A DNA stretch of 64,000 nucleotides. Origin: an uncultured Alphaproteobacteria bacterium (GTDB lineage: Bacteria > Pseudomonadota > Alphaproteobacteria > CAAHEQ01 > UBA3637). The stretch covers positions 1 to 64,000 of the forward strand of contig CAKQBW010000001.1 of NCBI GenBank assembly GCA_934216505.1. The letters are read 5' to 3'. A model generated the notes under the pieces. The model was not told where the DNA came from, did no database searches, and saw nothing but the letters and a program-made list of their open reading frames with translations. Shown here piece by piece: positions 30,748 to 39,575 of the stretch; position 1 is the stretch's first letter; the number at the start of each line of letters is the position of its first letter. The position numbers were made by a program, and so were the translations under genes.

Positions 30748-32394
30748 ATGACACCCGAAATTTTGAATTTATTATTTCCTGATAGGCTTCCTTCAATAAA
30801 GGAAATTGAAAAACTTTATCCCAAGCGGCATTTGCCCGAAGGGGCGATTGTTTCTCGATTAGCACCCAGTCCAACGGGGTATTTGCATATCGGTAATTTT
30901 TACCAAGGTTTTTTGGCGGAACGCTTGGCGCATACCCATGGGGGCGTTTTCTTTTTACGGGTAGAAGATACAGATCAGGCCCGTAAAGTGGAGGGGGCTG
31001 TGGAGGTTGTTTTAAACGCCCTTTCACATTATGGAATTAATCCCGATGAAGGGCCTCAAATTTCGGGGAAAGAGGTTGGAAAGTATGGGCCTTATACGCA
31101 ATCAAAGCGTAGGGATATTTATCAAGCCTATGCCAAGGAATGGGTGAAAAAAGGATTGGCTTATCCGTGTTTTTGTGCGGCTTCAGACATTGAAATGATG
31201 CGTAAAATTCAAGAAAAGCAAGGCTTGCGCCCAGGCTATTATGGCCGATATGCTAAATGTCGTGAATTAACTGATCAAGAAATTTTGGATAATTTAAAAG
31301 CGGGTAAGCCTTTTGTCATCAGAATGCGCTCACCGGGGAATTATGAAAATCGCATTGTTGTTGATGATTTATTAAAGGGAAAGTTGTCTATGCCTGAGTA
31401 TGATATGGATATCGTGATTTTAAAGGGAGATGGATTGCCCACTTATCACTTTGCCCACTTAATTGACGATCATTTGATGGGGACAACAAATGTGGTGCGT
31501 GGGGAAGAATGGTTATCTTCTTTGCCTTTGCATTTACAAATGTTTCAAATGATGGGATGGCAACCACCGAAGTATGCGCACCACGCTCTTTTGCAAAAAA
31601 TGGACGAACGGGGAAAACGGCGCAAAATTTCCAAGCGTTTGGATCCTGAAGCGAATATAGAATATTTTGCGCAAAATGGGTATCCTCAAGATGCGGTGTT
31701 GGAATATCTGTTGAACTTGATGAATGCCAGTTTTGAAGAATGGCGTAAAGCTAATCCGACAACACCCGTTTTAGATTTTCCTTTAAATTTCAATAAGATA
31801 TCCAATACAGCGGGGGCTTTATTTGATTTTGTGAAATTGCACAGTATCTGTCGGGAAGTGATTGCCCGTATGACGGCGGAGGAAGTTTATAAATATACTC
31901 TTGAATGGGCGCAAAAGTTTAACCCTGCCTTTGCCAAAAAAATGGAATCAAAATCAGAAATGCTCAAGGCTATTTTGAATATTGAACGGGGGATAGGGAA
32001 TAAATCCCGCAAGGATTTAACGAAGTGGTCTGATGTGGAAAAAGAAAGCGAGTATTTCTTTAATGCACCTGAAACGATAGATTGTACTTTGTGGGCGCCT
32101 TTGATTGAATCAGATGTTCAAAAAATTGCCAAAGATTATGCGGCTATTTACAATGATCAAGATGATAAGGAAACTTGGTTTAATAAGGTCAAGCAAGTAG
32201 CCAGTCAGAATGGTTTTGCGGCCAATATGAAAGATTATAAAGCACACCCTAGTGATTACAAAGGCTCTGTGGCTGATGTGGCAAAAGTTTTGCGAATTTT
32301 AATAACAGGGCGTGTTCAATCACCTGATTTATACCAAATTATGGCAATTTTGGGGAAAAAGGAAGTGTTGAATCGTTTGGGAAAAGTTCAATAA
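30748..32394 (+). CDS. gltX: Glutamate--tRNA ligase
   Basis: 548-aa class I synthetase charging tRNA-Glu. Catalytic motifs: RLAPSPTGYLHIGN (HIGH) near residue 38 and KRRKISKR (KMSKS equivalent) near residue 295. The stretch VFFLRVEDTDQAR is the GluRS/GlnRS signature. The N-terminal ~30 residues precede the usual family start, and the length (548) is above typical bacterial GluRS (~470), with extra sequence in the middle and C terminus; this longer form occurs in some lineages. TAATG overlap with slyX. Confidence 0.9.
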   Translation: MTPEILNLLFPDRLPSIKEIEKLYPKRHLPEGAIVSRLAPSPTGYLHIGNFYQGFLAERLAHTHGGVFFLRVEDTDQARKVEGAVEVVLNALSHYGINPDEGPQISGKEVGKYGPYTQSKRRDIYQAYAKEWVKKGLAYPCFCAASDIEMMRKIQEKQGLRPGYYGRYAKCRELTDQEILDNLKAGKPFVIRMRSPGNYENRIVVDDLLKGKLSMPEYDMDIVILKGDGLPTYHFAHLIDDHLMGTTNVVRGEEWLSSLPLHLQMFQMMGWQPPKYAHHALLQKMDERGKRRKISKRLDPEANIEYFAQNGYPQDAVLEYLLNLMNASFEEWRKANPTTPVLDFPLNFNKISNTAGALFDFVKLHSICREVIARMTAEEVYKYTLEWAQKFNPAFAKKMESKSEMLKAILNIERGIGNKSRKDLTKWSDVEKESEYFFNAPETIDCTLWAPLIESDVQKIAKDYAAIYNDQDDKETWFNKVKQVASQNGFAANMKDYKAHPSDYKGSVADVAKVLRILITGRVQSPDLYQIMAILGKKEVLNRLGKVQ

Positions 32395-32588
32395 TGCAAG
32401 ACGAAATTGTTTCTTTACAAATGCGTTTGATGGAACAGGATCGTCAGATAGAGGATTTGTCCAAAGAGGTGATTCGTGTGTCAAAGTTAGTTGAAAAATT
32501 AGCGAAAGAGTGGCAGAATTTGCGTGAGTCAAGGGCTGAAAATTTGGTCAAACCACTCAGCGAAGAAACGCCACCCCCTCATTATTAA
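32394..32588 (+). CDS. slyX: SlyX family protein
   Basis: 64-aa coiled-coil protein (about residues 1-45 heptad-like, ELs and Vs) ending in the family's typical PPPHY C terminus. Function unknown. The ATG overlaps the gltX stop (TAATG). Confidence 0.85.
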   Translation: MQDEIVSLQMRLMEQDRQIEDLSKEVIRVSKLVEKLAKEWQNLRESRAENLVKPLSEETPPPHY

Positions 32589-32596
32589 ATTTTTTC

Positions 32597-32625
32597 TTGA
32601 CTTTCGTATAGGGCTTTGTTATAAA
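32597..32625 (+). promoter_or_regulatory. Promoter of trimeric autotransporter gene
   Basis: TTGACT (32597-32602), 17 bp, TATAAA (32620-32625), 34 bp before the ATG. Confidence 0.75.
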
Positions 32626-32659
32626 AGGGATATGGGGTTTTTATTGAAAGGGAAAAAAG

Positions 32660-34111
32660 ATGAAAATATCTAAAACCGTTTTAAGGATTTTGCTCAATCA
32701 ATACAATGCTGTGCTGTTGGCTGGATTGTTGGGAACAGTGTTTTCCATACAGGCGAGGGCAAGTGTTCAAATAACGGGGACTTATGATAATACCACTGAA
32801 CAAGAAAATGTATCGGTTTCCAGTCCAACCCTTTCGGCCACAACGAAAGCCGCAGGCGGCGGAAGTGCCAGCGAAAGTTTTACCGCTGATTTGGTAACAA
32901 CAGATGATTTAGTTACCGCAACCGTTGGAACAGCGGATACTTTGACAGGGCTGACCGCAACTGTTGAGGAACTCAATTATGTTGATGGGGTTACCAGCAA
33001 CATTCAAAATCAACTGGATGCGAAACAAGAAACCTTAAATGCTTCCACAGACATCACAGTTGGCAAGATAACGGCCAATGGTGAAATTACGGGAGCGTCC
33101 TTATCTGTGGCGGGTGGGGCGATTTCTGGGGGAGCCATTTCTGGGAGTTCCTTGACGGTGGGTTCATCAAGTGCCATTTCTTCTGTTGATGATGGGGCTA
33201 GTGCCTTAACCTCAGGAAATGAGACAACTTTGGCAACAACGGGAACTGTTTTGAAGTCTGCCGAAAATGCGGCTTATTCAGGGACAACGATTACAGGTGG
33301 AACTGCTTCCACTTTGTCTGAGGCCTTAAGTGAAGTGGCCGATCAAGTAAATACAAACACGACCAAAAATACGACCCAAGATACAGGATTAAGTAATTTG
33401 GCGGGTAAATTGGGCGTGAGTTATGAGCCCAGTACAGGGGCTGTTGGGGTGACGGATTACACTTCCAACAATGTTGTTTCGGACGGCGAAAATGTGGTAG
33501 AGGCTATTGGTAAAATTGACACGAAAGTCGGGACAATAACAGGAACGACGAATAATATCACAGCGTCTGACACCTTGTCCAAAAACCTCACTGATTTAGA
33601 TGCCGCCATCGGGGATCGTACCAATTTAGCCAGCAGTAATGCAACCATCAATGCGGCGACGACGACTTCGGTTGTTTCTGGACTTCAGGCGACAGGTAAT
33701 GCTATTGGAGACATGGATTTGACGGGGACAAGGTATATTCTTTCTGCGTCTGATTTAACTTCAGCTTCTCGGTTGTTGGATACCAATTTGAATCGTGTAG
33801 AGGCTCGTGTGGATAGTTTGGATAAAAAGTATGATGCCCGAATGAATAGTTTGGATAATAAAATTGACAAAATGGACGATCGGATGAATTCCGGTTTTGC
33901 TTCCTTGGCGGCTATGTCAGGATTACAACCCAATGCACGGGCCTGTAATGACACCCAACTTTCCTTGGGGGCTGGGACCTATCGGGGCAAAGTGGGGTAT
34001 GCGCTGGGGGCTTTCCATTATTTTAATGATAATGTCATGATGAATGTGGGGGCGTCTTATGCGGGAAATAACAGTACCACTTTCCGTGGGGGAGTTACTT
34101 TTGGTTGGTAA
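32660..34111 (+). CDS. YadA-like trimeric autotransporter adhesin
   Basis: 483 aa. Signal peptide (LLAGLLGTVFSIQARA), then a Thr/Ser/Gly-rich passenger with head/stalk-like repeats (e.g. NIQNQLDAKQETLNAS and repeated VGTADTLTGLTATVEELNYVD-type stretches shortened here), a coiled-coil stalk (SLDKKYDARMNSLDNKIDKM) and the C-terminal YadA membrane anchor: FASLAAMSGLQPN, then four beta strands ending in FRGGVTFGW with a terminal aromatic residue. Expected to form a homotrimeric outer-membrane fibre for surface attachment. It has its own promoter and terminator. The N-terminal passenger is probably species-specific. Confidence 0.88.
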   Translation: MKISKTVLRILLNQYNAVLLAGLLGTVFSIQARASVQITGTYDNTTEQENVSVSSPTLSATTKAAGGGSASESFTADLVTTDDLVTATVGTADTLTGLTATVEELNYVDGVTSNIQNQLDAKQETLNASTDITVGKITANGEITGASLSVAGGAISGGAISGSSLTVGSSSAISSVDDGASALTSGNETTLATTGTVLKSAENAAYSGTTITGGTASTLSEALSEVADQVNTNTTKNTTQDTGLSNLAGKLGVSYEPSTGAVGVTDYTSNNVVSDGENVVEAIGKIDTKVGTITGTTNNITASDTLSKNLTDLDAAIGDRTNLASSNATINAATTTSVVSGLQATGNAIGDMDLTGTRYILSASDLTSASRLLDTNLNRVEARVDSLDKKYDARMNSLDNKIDKMDDRMNSGFASLAAMSGLQPNARACNDTQLSLGAGTYRGKVGYALGAFHYFNDNVMMNVGASYAGNNSTTFRGGVTFGW

Positions 34112-34133
34112 GTTGTCCTTGAATAAAAAAGAG

Positions 34134-34160
34134 GCGGAACGGGTATGTTCCGCTTTTTTT
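34134..34160 (+). terminator. Terminator of the autotransporter gene
   Basis: GCGGAAC-GGGTAT-GTTCCGC (7-bp perfect stem) followed by seven Ts; A run on the other side makes it usable from both strands. Confidence 0.92.
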
Positions 34161-34210
34161 ATCTTGATTTTTGGGACAAAATATGCCTTTATAAAATAAA
34201 GGAGTCAAAA

Positions 34211-35512
34211 ATGCGCATTTTTCAATTTGTTCTTTTTATGTTGTTTTCTATGTTTTATGGAACAAGTTATGCTCTGTTAAAAATAGATGTGAGTGGGGCA
34301 AAAAATAGTCCTGTGCCTTTGGCATTGCCCGTACCGTCCAGCCAAGACCAACTGAAAGACCTATCCAACAAGATGATACAGGTAATTCGTGATGATTTGG
34401 AAAATTCTGGGCTTTTTCGTGTGATAGAGCCTGAAGCCTATTTACAGGAGTTTAAAGAGATTCAAGATGAGCCTCGTTTTTCGGATTGGCAGGTGTTGAA
34501 TGCGCAGGTTTTATTGCAATCTCAAGTGGAACAAGACCCTTTGACCCAAGAACTCAAAGTTTCTTTTCGGTTGTGGGATATTTTTTCCAATACCCAAATG
34601 GCGGCCAAAAAGATTACAGCGAAACCTGATTCTTGGCGCAAGTTGGCCCATATTGTGGCGGACAGTATTTATGAACGTTTGACGGGGGATAAGGGGTATT
34701 TTGATTCAAAAATCGTTTTTGTTTCAGAAACAGGAAAGGGAAAACATCGTCAAAAAAGATTGGCTGTGATGGATCAAGATGGGGCAAATCTTCAATTTTT
34801 GACCTCTGCCGATAAAATGGTTATGACGCCTCGTTTTTCCCCGAATATGCGTCAAATTGCTTATCTTTCTTATCAAGATGGAGAACCTAAAGTTTATTTA
34901 ATGGATTTAAAAACAAAAACCTCTGAATTAGTGGGTAATTTTTCGGGGATGTCTTTTGCGCCCCGCTTTTCTCCCGATGGTAAGGATCTGATTATGTCTT
35001 TTTCACAACGGGGAAATTCGGAAATTTATCGTTATCGTTTGGACACAAAGGAAAAAACAAAATTGACAAACCACCCCGCTATTGATACTTCCCCCAGCTA
35101 TTCCCCTGACGGTCAGCAAATTGTTTTTAATTCAGATAGAGGAGGCACACAGCAACTGTATGTCATGAATGCTGATGGGGCTAATGTACATCGTATCAGT
35201 TATGGGGAAGGGACTTATGCAACGCCTGTTTGGTCGCCTCGGGGGGATTATATCGCCTTTACAAAAATAAAAGATGGGGTGTTCTATATTGGTTTGATGC
35301 GCCCTGATGGGACAAGAGAACGTTTAATTGCTCAAGGCTTTTTGGTGGAAGGGCCCACGTGGTCCCCCAATGGCCGGTTTATTGTATTTGGTCGGCAAGA
35401 GCGGGGAAAGAAAGCCTATATTTATTCCATTGATGTGGCGGGATATAATGAGCGGCGTTTGAAAACGCCTAACGAAGCAACGGATCCGACTTGGTCGCCT
35501 CTTTTACATTAA
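34211..35512 (+). CDS. tolB: Tol-Pal system protein TolB
   Basis: 433-aa periplasmic protein with a signal peptide (FVLFMLFSMFYGTSYA), an N-terminal alpha/beta domain and a six-bladed propeller; blades show the WSPDG-type signature (FSPDGKDLIMSF, YSPDGQQIVFNSDRGG, WSPNGRFIVFG). It connects TolA to Pal and OmpA during outer-membrane constriction. No other tol/pal gene lies beside it. The ATG at 34211 follows AAAGGAGTC; upstream in-frame starts overlap the preceding terminator and are rejected. No obvious terminator before the rpsB promoter. Confidence 0.93.
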   Translation: MRIFQFVLFMLFSMFYGTSYALLKIDVSGAKNSPVPLALPVPSSQDQLKDLSNKMIQVIRDDLENSGLFRVIEPEAYLQEFKEIQDEPRFSDWQVLNAQVLLQSQVEQDPLTQELKVSFRLWDIFSNTQMAAKKITAKPDSWRKLAHIVADSIYERLTGDKGYFDSKIVFVSETGKGKHRQKRLAVMDQDGANLQFLTSADKMVMTPRFSPNMRQIAYLSYQDGEPKVYLMDLKTKTSELVGNFSGMSFAPRFSPDGKDLIMSFSQRGNSEIYRYRLDTKEKTKLTNHPAIDTSPSYSPDGQQIVFNSDRGGTQQLYVMNADGANVHRISYGEGTYATPVWSPRGDYIAFTKIKDGVFYIGLMRPDGTRERLIAQGFLVEGPTWSPNGRFIVFGRQERGKKAYIYSIDVAGYNERRLKTPNEATDPTWSPLLH

Positions 35513-35520
35513 AAAAAGAA

Positions 35521-35549
35521 TTGACTTTTGTTTTTGGATTTGGTATAAT
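35521..35549 (+). promoter_or_regulatory. Promoter of rpsB-tsf
   Basis: TTGACT (35521-35526), 17 bp, TATAAT (35544-35549) with extended -10 TG at 35541-35542. Confidence 0.88.
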
Positions 35550-35555
35550 GCCTCC

Positions 35556-35703
35556 ATTCATTCCATGGTGGGATGAATAATTCGCATGCGGGAATATCCC
35601 CCGATTTGTGTTGAATCGGTTGAAAGGATTTCCAGTGTTATCAAAGGCTTGGTAATGCTACTTCTCGCAGAGGTTTAACTGGAAAGAAGAAAGGAATTTG
35701 AAA
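35556..35703 (+). promoter_or_regulatory. Structured rpsB leader, candidate S2 autoregulatory site
   Basis: About 148 nt of untranslated leader between the expected start of transcription and the rpsB ATG. A 9-bp stem (35556-35564 with 35570-35578, one T/G wobble) closes an ATGGT loop; GGGAATATCCC (from ~35591) can form a second hairpin. Binding by S2 is the likely purpose by analogy with other r-protein leaders, but no known consensus was matched. Confidence 0.45.
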
Positions 35704-36450
35704 ATGTCTCTTCCAACAATTACAATGCGTCAGCTGATTGAAGCTGGTGTTCATTTTGGTCATAATGCTCGTCGCTGGAACCCAAAGATGGCTCCCTTTA
35801 TTTACGGTATTCGTGATGGGGTTCATATTATGGATTTGGGGCAAACAGTGCCTAATTTATATCGTGCTATGGAAGCGGTCCGTGATGTGGCTGCAAAAGG
35901 GGGCAAGATTTTGTTTGTCGCCACAAAGGCTCAGGCACAACAAGTGGTAGCTGATGCTGCGGCTCGTTGCGGTCAATTTTATGTAAATAAGCGTTGGTTG
36001 GGGGGGATGCTCACAAACTGGAAGACAATTTCTGCCAGCATTAAACGTTTAAAGGAAATTGATGCTCGTATGGAAAAAGATGGTTTTTCTGGTTTGACAA
36101 AAAAGGAAAAATTAAACATTGAACGTGAACGGGAAAAATTGAATGCTTCTTTGGGGGGAATTCGTGATATGAATGGCCGTCCTGATTTGGTTTTCATCAT
36201 TGATGTGGTGAAGGAAGATTTGGCCGTTGCTGAAGCGAAAAAATTGGGAATCCCCGTGATTGCTATTTGCGATTCTAATGCGAATCCAGATGGTATTACT
36301 TACCCGATTCCAGGCAATGACGATGCCTCTAAAGCCATTCAACTTTACTGTGATTTAATTAGTGGGGCTGTTTTGGACGGTATCCAAGCCGAATTAAAAG
36401 CCGCCGGCGTTGATGTGGGTGCTGCGGTTGAAACACCTGTAGAAGCTTAA
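35704..36450 (+). CDS. rpsB: 30S ribosomal protein S2
   Basis: 248 aa, normal length. Begins [20 protein letters not shown] and contains the family hallmark RRWNPKM and later [35 protein letters not shown] upstream of the ATG. First gene of rpsB-tsf, 17 nt before tsf. Confidence 0.97.
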   Translation: MSLPTITMRQLIEAGVHFGHNARRWNPKMAPFIYGIRDGVHIMDLGQTVPNLYRAMEAVRDVAAKGGKILFVATKAQAQQVVADAAARCGQFYVNKRWLGGMLTNWKTISASIKRLKEIDARMEKDGFSGLTKKEKLNIEREREKLNASLGGIRDMNGRPDLVFIIDVVKEDLAVAEAKKLGIPVIAICDSNANPDGITYPIPGNDDASKAIQLYCDLISGAVLDGIQAELKAAGVDVGAAVETPVEA

Positions 36451-36467
36451 TAACAAGGGGGATTAAG

Positions 36468-37346
36468 ATGGAAATTAATGCAAAATTAGTTGGCCAATTG
36501 CGTGAAAAAACAGGCGTTGGTATGATGGAATGCAAAAAGGCTTTGGTGGCCTGTGAGGGCGATTTGGAGAAAGCCATTGACTTTTTGCGTAAGAAAGGCG
36601 TTTCTGTGGCCGAAAAGAAAGCAGGGCGTGTGGCGAATCAAGGATTGGTTGGTTTGGCTGTTAAAGGAAACAAAGGGGCTGTTGTGGAACTTAATTCCGA
36701 AACAGACTTTGTGGCCAAAAATGCGGATTTCCAAGCCTTTTTAAAGCAAGTGGTTGAATTGGCTTTGGAAAATGGGAAAGATTTGGAAACTTTAAAAGCG
36801 GCCACCTTGAATGGGAAGTCTGTCCAAGATAATTTGGTGGATTTGATTGCCAAAATTGGTGAAAATATGAGCCTGCGCCGTGTGGCGGTTGTCCAAGGGG
36901 AAACAGTTGTTTCTTATATGCATACAGCGGTAGCCGATGGTTTAGGTAAAATTGGCGTATTGTTGGCTTTAACGGGGGCGAATGCGGCTGAAGTGGGTAA
37001 GAAAGTTGCCATGCATATTGCGGCCAGTGCGCCTAAATTTTTGTCCATTGCTGATGTAGATGCGGATACAGCGGCTCATGAACGGGGAATCTATGCTGAA
37101 CAAGCCCGTGCCAGTGGCAAACCTGAAGCAATCATTGAAAAGATGGTGGAAGGTCGTATGCGTAAATATTATGAAGAATCTGTGTTATTGGAGCAGGCTT
37201 TTGTGATGGATCCTGATAAGAAAGTCAAAGATGTTTTGGCGGAATCAGGTTGCACAGCGACAGCCTTTGTCCGTTATAATTTGGGCGAAGGTATTGAAAA
37301 GAAGCAAGAAGATTTTGCGACTGAAGTCGCCAAACAAATGGGCTAA
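36468..37346 (+). CDS. tsf: Elongation factor Ts
   Basis: 292 aa, nucleotide exchange factor for EF-Tu. The N-terminal UBA-like domain carries VGQLREKTGVGMMECKKAL, and the second conserved block is ELNSETDFVAKN with the TDFV core. Normal length. A terminator follows, so frr is not simply part of the same transcript; pyrH, usually next, is absent. Confidence 0.96.
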   Translation: MEINAKLVGQLREKTGVGMMECKKALVACEGDLEKAIDFLRKKGVSVAEKKAGRVANQGLVGLAVKGNKGAVVELNSETDFVAKNADFQAFLKQVVELALENGKDLETLKAATLNGKSVQDNLVDLIAKIGENMSLRRVAVVQGETVVSYMHTAVADGLGKIGVLLALTGANAAEVGKKVAMHIAASAPKFLSIADVDADTAAHERGIYAEQARASGKPEAIIEKMVEGRMRKYYEESVLLEQAFVMDPDKKVKDVLAESGCTATAFVRYNLGEGIEKKQEDFATEVAKQMG

Positions 37347-37353
37347 TACAAAA

Positions 37354-37385
37354 GGGGTGTTGGCCTGTCTAGCACCCCCATTTTT
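37354..37385 (+). terminator. Terminator of rpsB-tsf
   Basis: GGGGTGTT-(9 nt)-AGCACCCC with one wobble pair, then CA and five Ts. Confidence 0.8.
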
Positions 37386-37398
37386 ATAAGGAGGAAAT

Positions 37399-37953
37399 AT
37401 GGATTTTAACACAATTAAATCTCAAATGCAGGTCGCTTTGGAAAAAGCCAAAGAGGCGTTGCGTCATAATTTTTCTGGGCTTCAAACGGGGCGGGCCAGT
37501 ACGGCTTTGCTGGACGGTATTATGGTGGAAGCCTATGGTTCTGTTGTTCCTTTGAATCAAGTGGGAGCGGTCAGTGTGCCAGAAGCCAGAATGCTTTCTG
37601 TGACAGTTTGGGATAAATCCCAATTAAAGGCCGTTGAAAAAGCCATTGTTGAGGCGAATTTGGGATTAAATCCCATGAACGATGGGCAAATGATTCGGAT
37701 TCCTATTCCCCCTTTGTCAGAAGAACGGCGTAATGAAATTATTCGTATCGCAAATCGTTTTACTGAAGAAGGGCGTGTGGCTGTCCGAAATGCTCGACGT
37801 GAAGCCAATGATACTTTGAAAACGATTAAAGCCTCTATTCCTGAGGACGATTTTAAACGTTATGAAAAAGAAATTCAAGATTTAACCGATAAAGCCATAG
37901 GGGAGATGGACGAAAAGTTAAAAGAAAAAGAAACAGAATTGAAACAGGTATAA
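37399..37953 (+). CDS. frr: Ribosome recycling factor
   Basis: 184 aa; long helical domain I and the signature LQTGRASTALLDGIMVE near residue 27, later PPLSEERRNEI. Releases ribosomes after termination together with EF-G. AAGGAGGAA ribosome site. Followed after 1 nt by uppS. Confidence 0.96.
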   Translation: MDFNTIKSQMQVALEKAKEALRHNFSGLQTGRASTALLDGIMVEAYGSVVPLNQVGAVSVPEARMLSVTVWDKSQLKAVEKAIVEANLGLNPMNDGQMIRIPIPPLSEERRNEIIRIANRFTEEGRVAVRNARREANDTLKTIKASIPEDDFKRYEKEIQDLTDKAIGEMDEKLKEKETELKQV

Positions 37954-37954
37954 G

Positions 37955-38674
37955 ATGAATCAAGAAGAAAAAGTCCCCAATATCCCCACCCATATCGCCA
38001 TCATTATGGACGGTAATGGTCGTTGGGCGACTGAAAAAGGGTTGCCCCGCAGTGCAGGGCATAAACAAGGGGCCGAAAATGTGCGTCCTATTTTGGAACA
38101 CGCCAAAGCCCGAGGGGTGAAGTATATCACCTTGTTTGCTTTTTCTTCTGAAAATTGGAATCGTCCGAAGGCTGAAGTGAAATGTCTTTTAGATATATTT
38201 CGCAAGTACTTAAAGGAAGATATTAAAGATTTACTTGAACAAAAAGTGCATATTTCTTTTATCGGTAATGAGGAAAAATTTCCTGATGATATGGTGGAAA
38301 GAATGCATGAAATTGAACGGGAAACGGAACAATTTGATGATTTCCATGTTATTTTGGCCCTTTCTTATGGGGGGCGGGAAGACATCATTGCCTCTATCAA
38401 GAAGATTGCTTTGGAGGTGGCTGAAGGAAAATATCGGCTTTCTTCCATTGATGAGCAAACAGTGCGTGAGGCTCTTTCTACCCGTGGCATTCCTTACCCT
38501 GATTTGGTTATTCGGACCAGTGGCGAACAACGGATTAGTAATTTTCTTTTGTGGGAAATGGCTTATGCAGAACTTTACTTTACGCCGATTTATTGGCCCG
38601 ATTTTAATGAACAAGACTTGGATATTGCCATAGAAGCCTATGGGCGCAGAGAGCGGCGTTTCGGTAAGGTTTAA
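37955..38674 (+). CDS. uppS: Isoprenyl (undecaprenyl) diphosphate synthase
   Basis: 239 aa cis-prenyltransferase making the C55 lipid carrier for cell-wall synthesis. Catalytic Asp in HIAIIMDGNGRWA near residue 22; further conserved blocks GHKQGAENV, TLFAFSSENWNRP, and RTSGEQRISNFLLWE. The phosphatase UppP encoded at 60768 acts on the same carrier. Usual downstream cdsA/dxr are absent: the operon ends at the hairpin 38703-38731. Confidence 0.96.
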   Translation: MNQEEKVPNIPTHIAIIMDGNGRWATEKGLPRSAGHKQGAENVRPILEHAKARGVKYITLFAFSSENWNRPKAEVKCLLDIFRKYLKEDIKDLLEQKVHISFIGNEEKFPDDMVERMHEIERETEQFDDFHVILALSYGGREDIIASIKKIALEVAEGKYRLSSIDEQTVREALSTRGIPYPDLVIRTSGEQRISNFLLWEMAYAELYFTPIYWPDFNEQDLDIAIEAYGRRERRFGKV

Positions 38675-38702
38675 AAAAAATCTTGACATTTATAAAAAAT
38701 TG

Positions 38703-38731
38703 AATAGCCTCTACTAAATAGAGGCTATTTT
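38703..38731 (+). terminator. Perfect 11-bp hairpin after uppS
   Basis: AATAGCCTCTA-CTAAA-TAGAGGCTATT plus TT. It is a terminator for uppS or, because a TTGACA (38683-38688) lies just upstream, possibly part of the prepilin gene's 5' region; no good -10 is seen at the right distance. Confidence 0.7.
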
Positions 38732-38749
38732 AACAAGAAAGGATTTAAA

Positions 38750-39496
38750 ATGTTTTATCGGGCGGAAAACGGCAGGTCATTGTTGGAAATTATTGCGGTA
38801 ATGGCGATTATGGGAGTTTTTACGGTGGCCTCTATTGCGGCTTTTCAGGCGGGGCTAAACTCTGTTCGGGCGAAATATATTATTGAGCAAGTTCAATTAA
38901 GGGTGGAAGAAGTGGTGGCCAACTCAGAATTATCAAAGGGTCATAAGAAAACCGTCTATACCCCTGAATATGTCAATAAATCTGGGCAAGATAAATATGG
39001 CTATTCTTTTAAAACGGTTAATGCGACACAAGGAGATAAGACAATGGCCTTTATGTTATTGGGAAATGCAGCTCGATCTCCTACGGTTCAGGTGGAAATT
39101 TCGGGTAAAATTTCTTCGGGAATTTGCACCAGTTTAAAGGGAAAAATGGCTATCTTGGGGAATGTTGAAAAAGCCACCACTGATAAGGGGGGAGATATTT
39201 TAAAAGAACCTTGTCCCGAAGATATTCAAAAAATAACAGTATATGTGAAGAGAAAAATTAAAAAAATTGTTCGTTCCGGTACAACAGGTCTTTCGGGCCA
39301 GACAGGGAGCAGTACCTCTCGTTCATCTTCAGGAATAACAGGCGTGACCACTCGTGTTGCGGCGCAAAAAAAGTGCAATATTGAAAATGCTCTTTCATGT
39401 GATCCATTGGTCTGTGATGAATCAAACGGTTATTATGAATTTGAAGACGAAAGGGGAAAATGTCAACCTTGTCCTGCTGGAAGTTATTGTGAATAA
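38750..39496 (+). CDS. Type IV prepilin-like protein with Cys-rich C terminus
   Basis: 248 aa. The N terminus has a type III prepilin signal: short basic leader, Gly before SLLEIIAVMAIMGVF with the +5 Glu, and the hydrophobic helix. A pilin-like alpha/beta region follows (residues ~45-170), then a Thr/Ser/Gly-rich linker and a Cys-rich end closing with CQPCPAGSYCE. The C-terminal CPAGxYCE also ends the unrelated Cys-rich protein at 39576. Prepilin peptidase and assembly genes are not in this window. AAAGGA ribosome site before the ATG. Confidence 0.82.
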   Translation: MFYRAENGRSLLEIIAVMAIMGVFTVASIAAFQAGLNSVRAKYIIEQVQLRVEEVVANSELSKGHKKTVYTPEYVNKSGQDKYGYSFKTVNATQGDKTMAFMLLGNAARSPTVQVEISGKISSGICTSLKGKMAILGNVEKATTDKGGDILKEPCPEDIQKITVYVKRKIKKIVRSGTTGLSGQTGSSTSRSSSGITGVTTRVAAQKKCNIENALSCDPLVCDESNGYYEFEDERGKCQPCPAGSYCE

Positions 39497-39575
39497 AAAA
39501 AGTGCTTGACATTTGTTTGTATATATGCTTTTATGAAAATGGTTTTATTTTTTAACAACAAAAAAAGGAGACTTG

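Noticed and set aside
34145..34210. Longer N terminus for TolB
   Set aside because: Those codons overlap the autotransporter terminator; a signal peptide and AAAGGAG site fit the ATG at 34211.
38683..38711. Full promoter for the prepilin gene at the TTGACA after uppS
   Set aside because: No acceptable -10 at 16-18 bp; the position falls inside the perfect hairpin.
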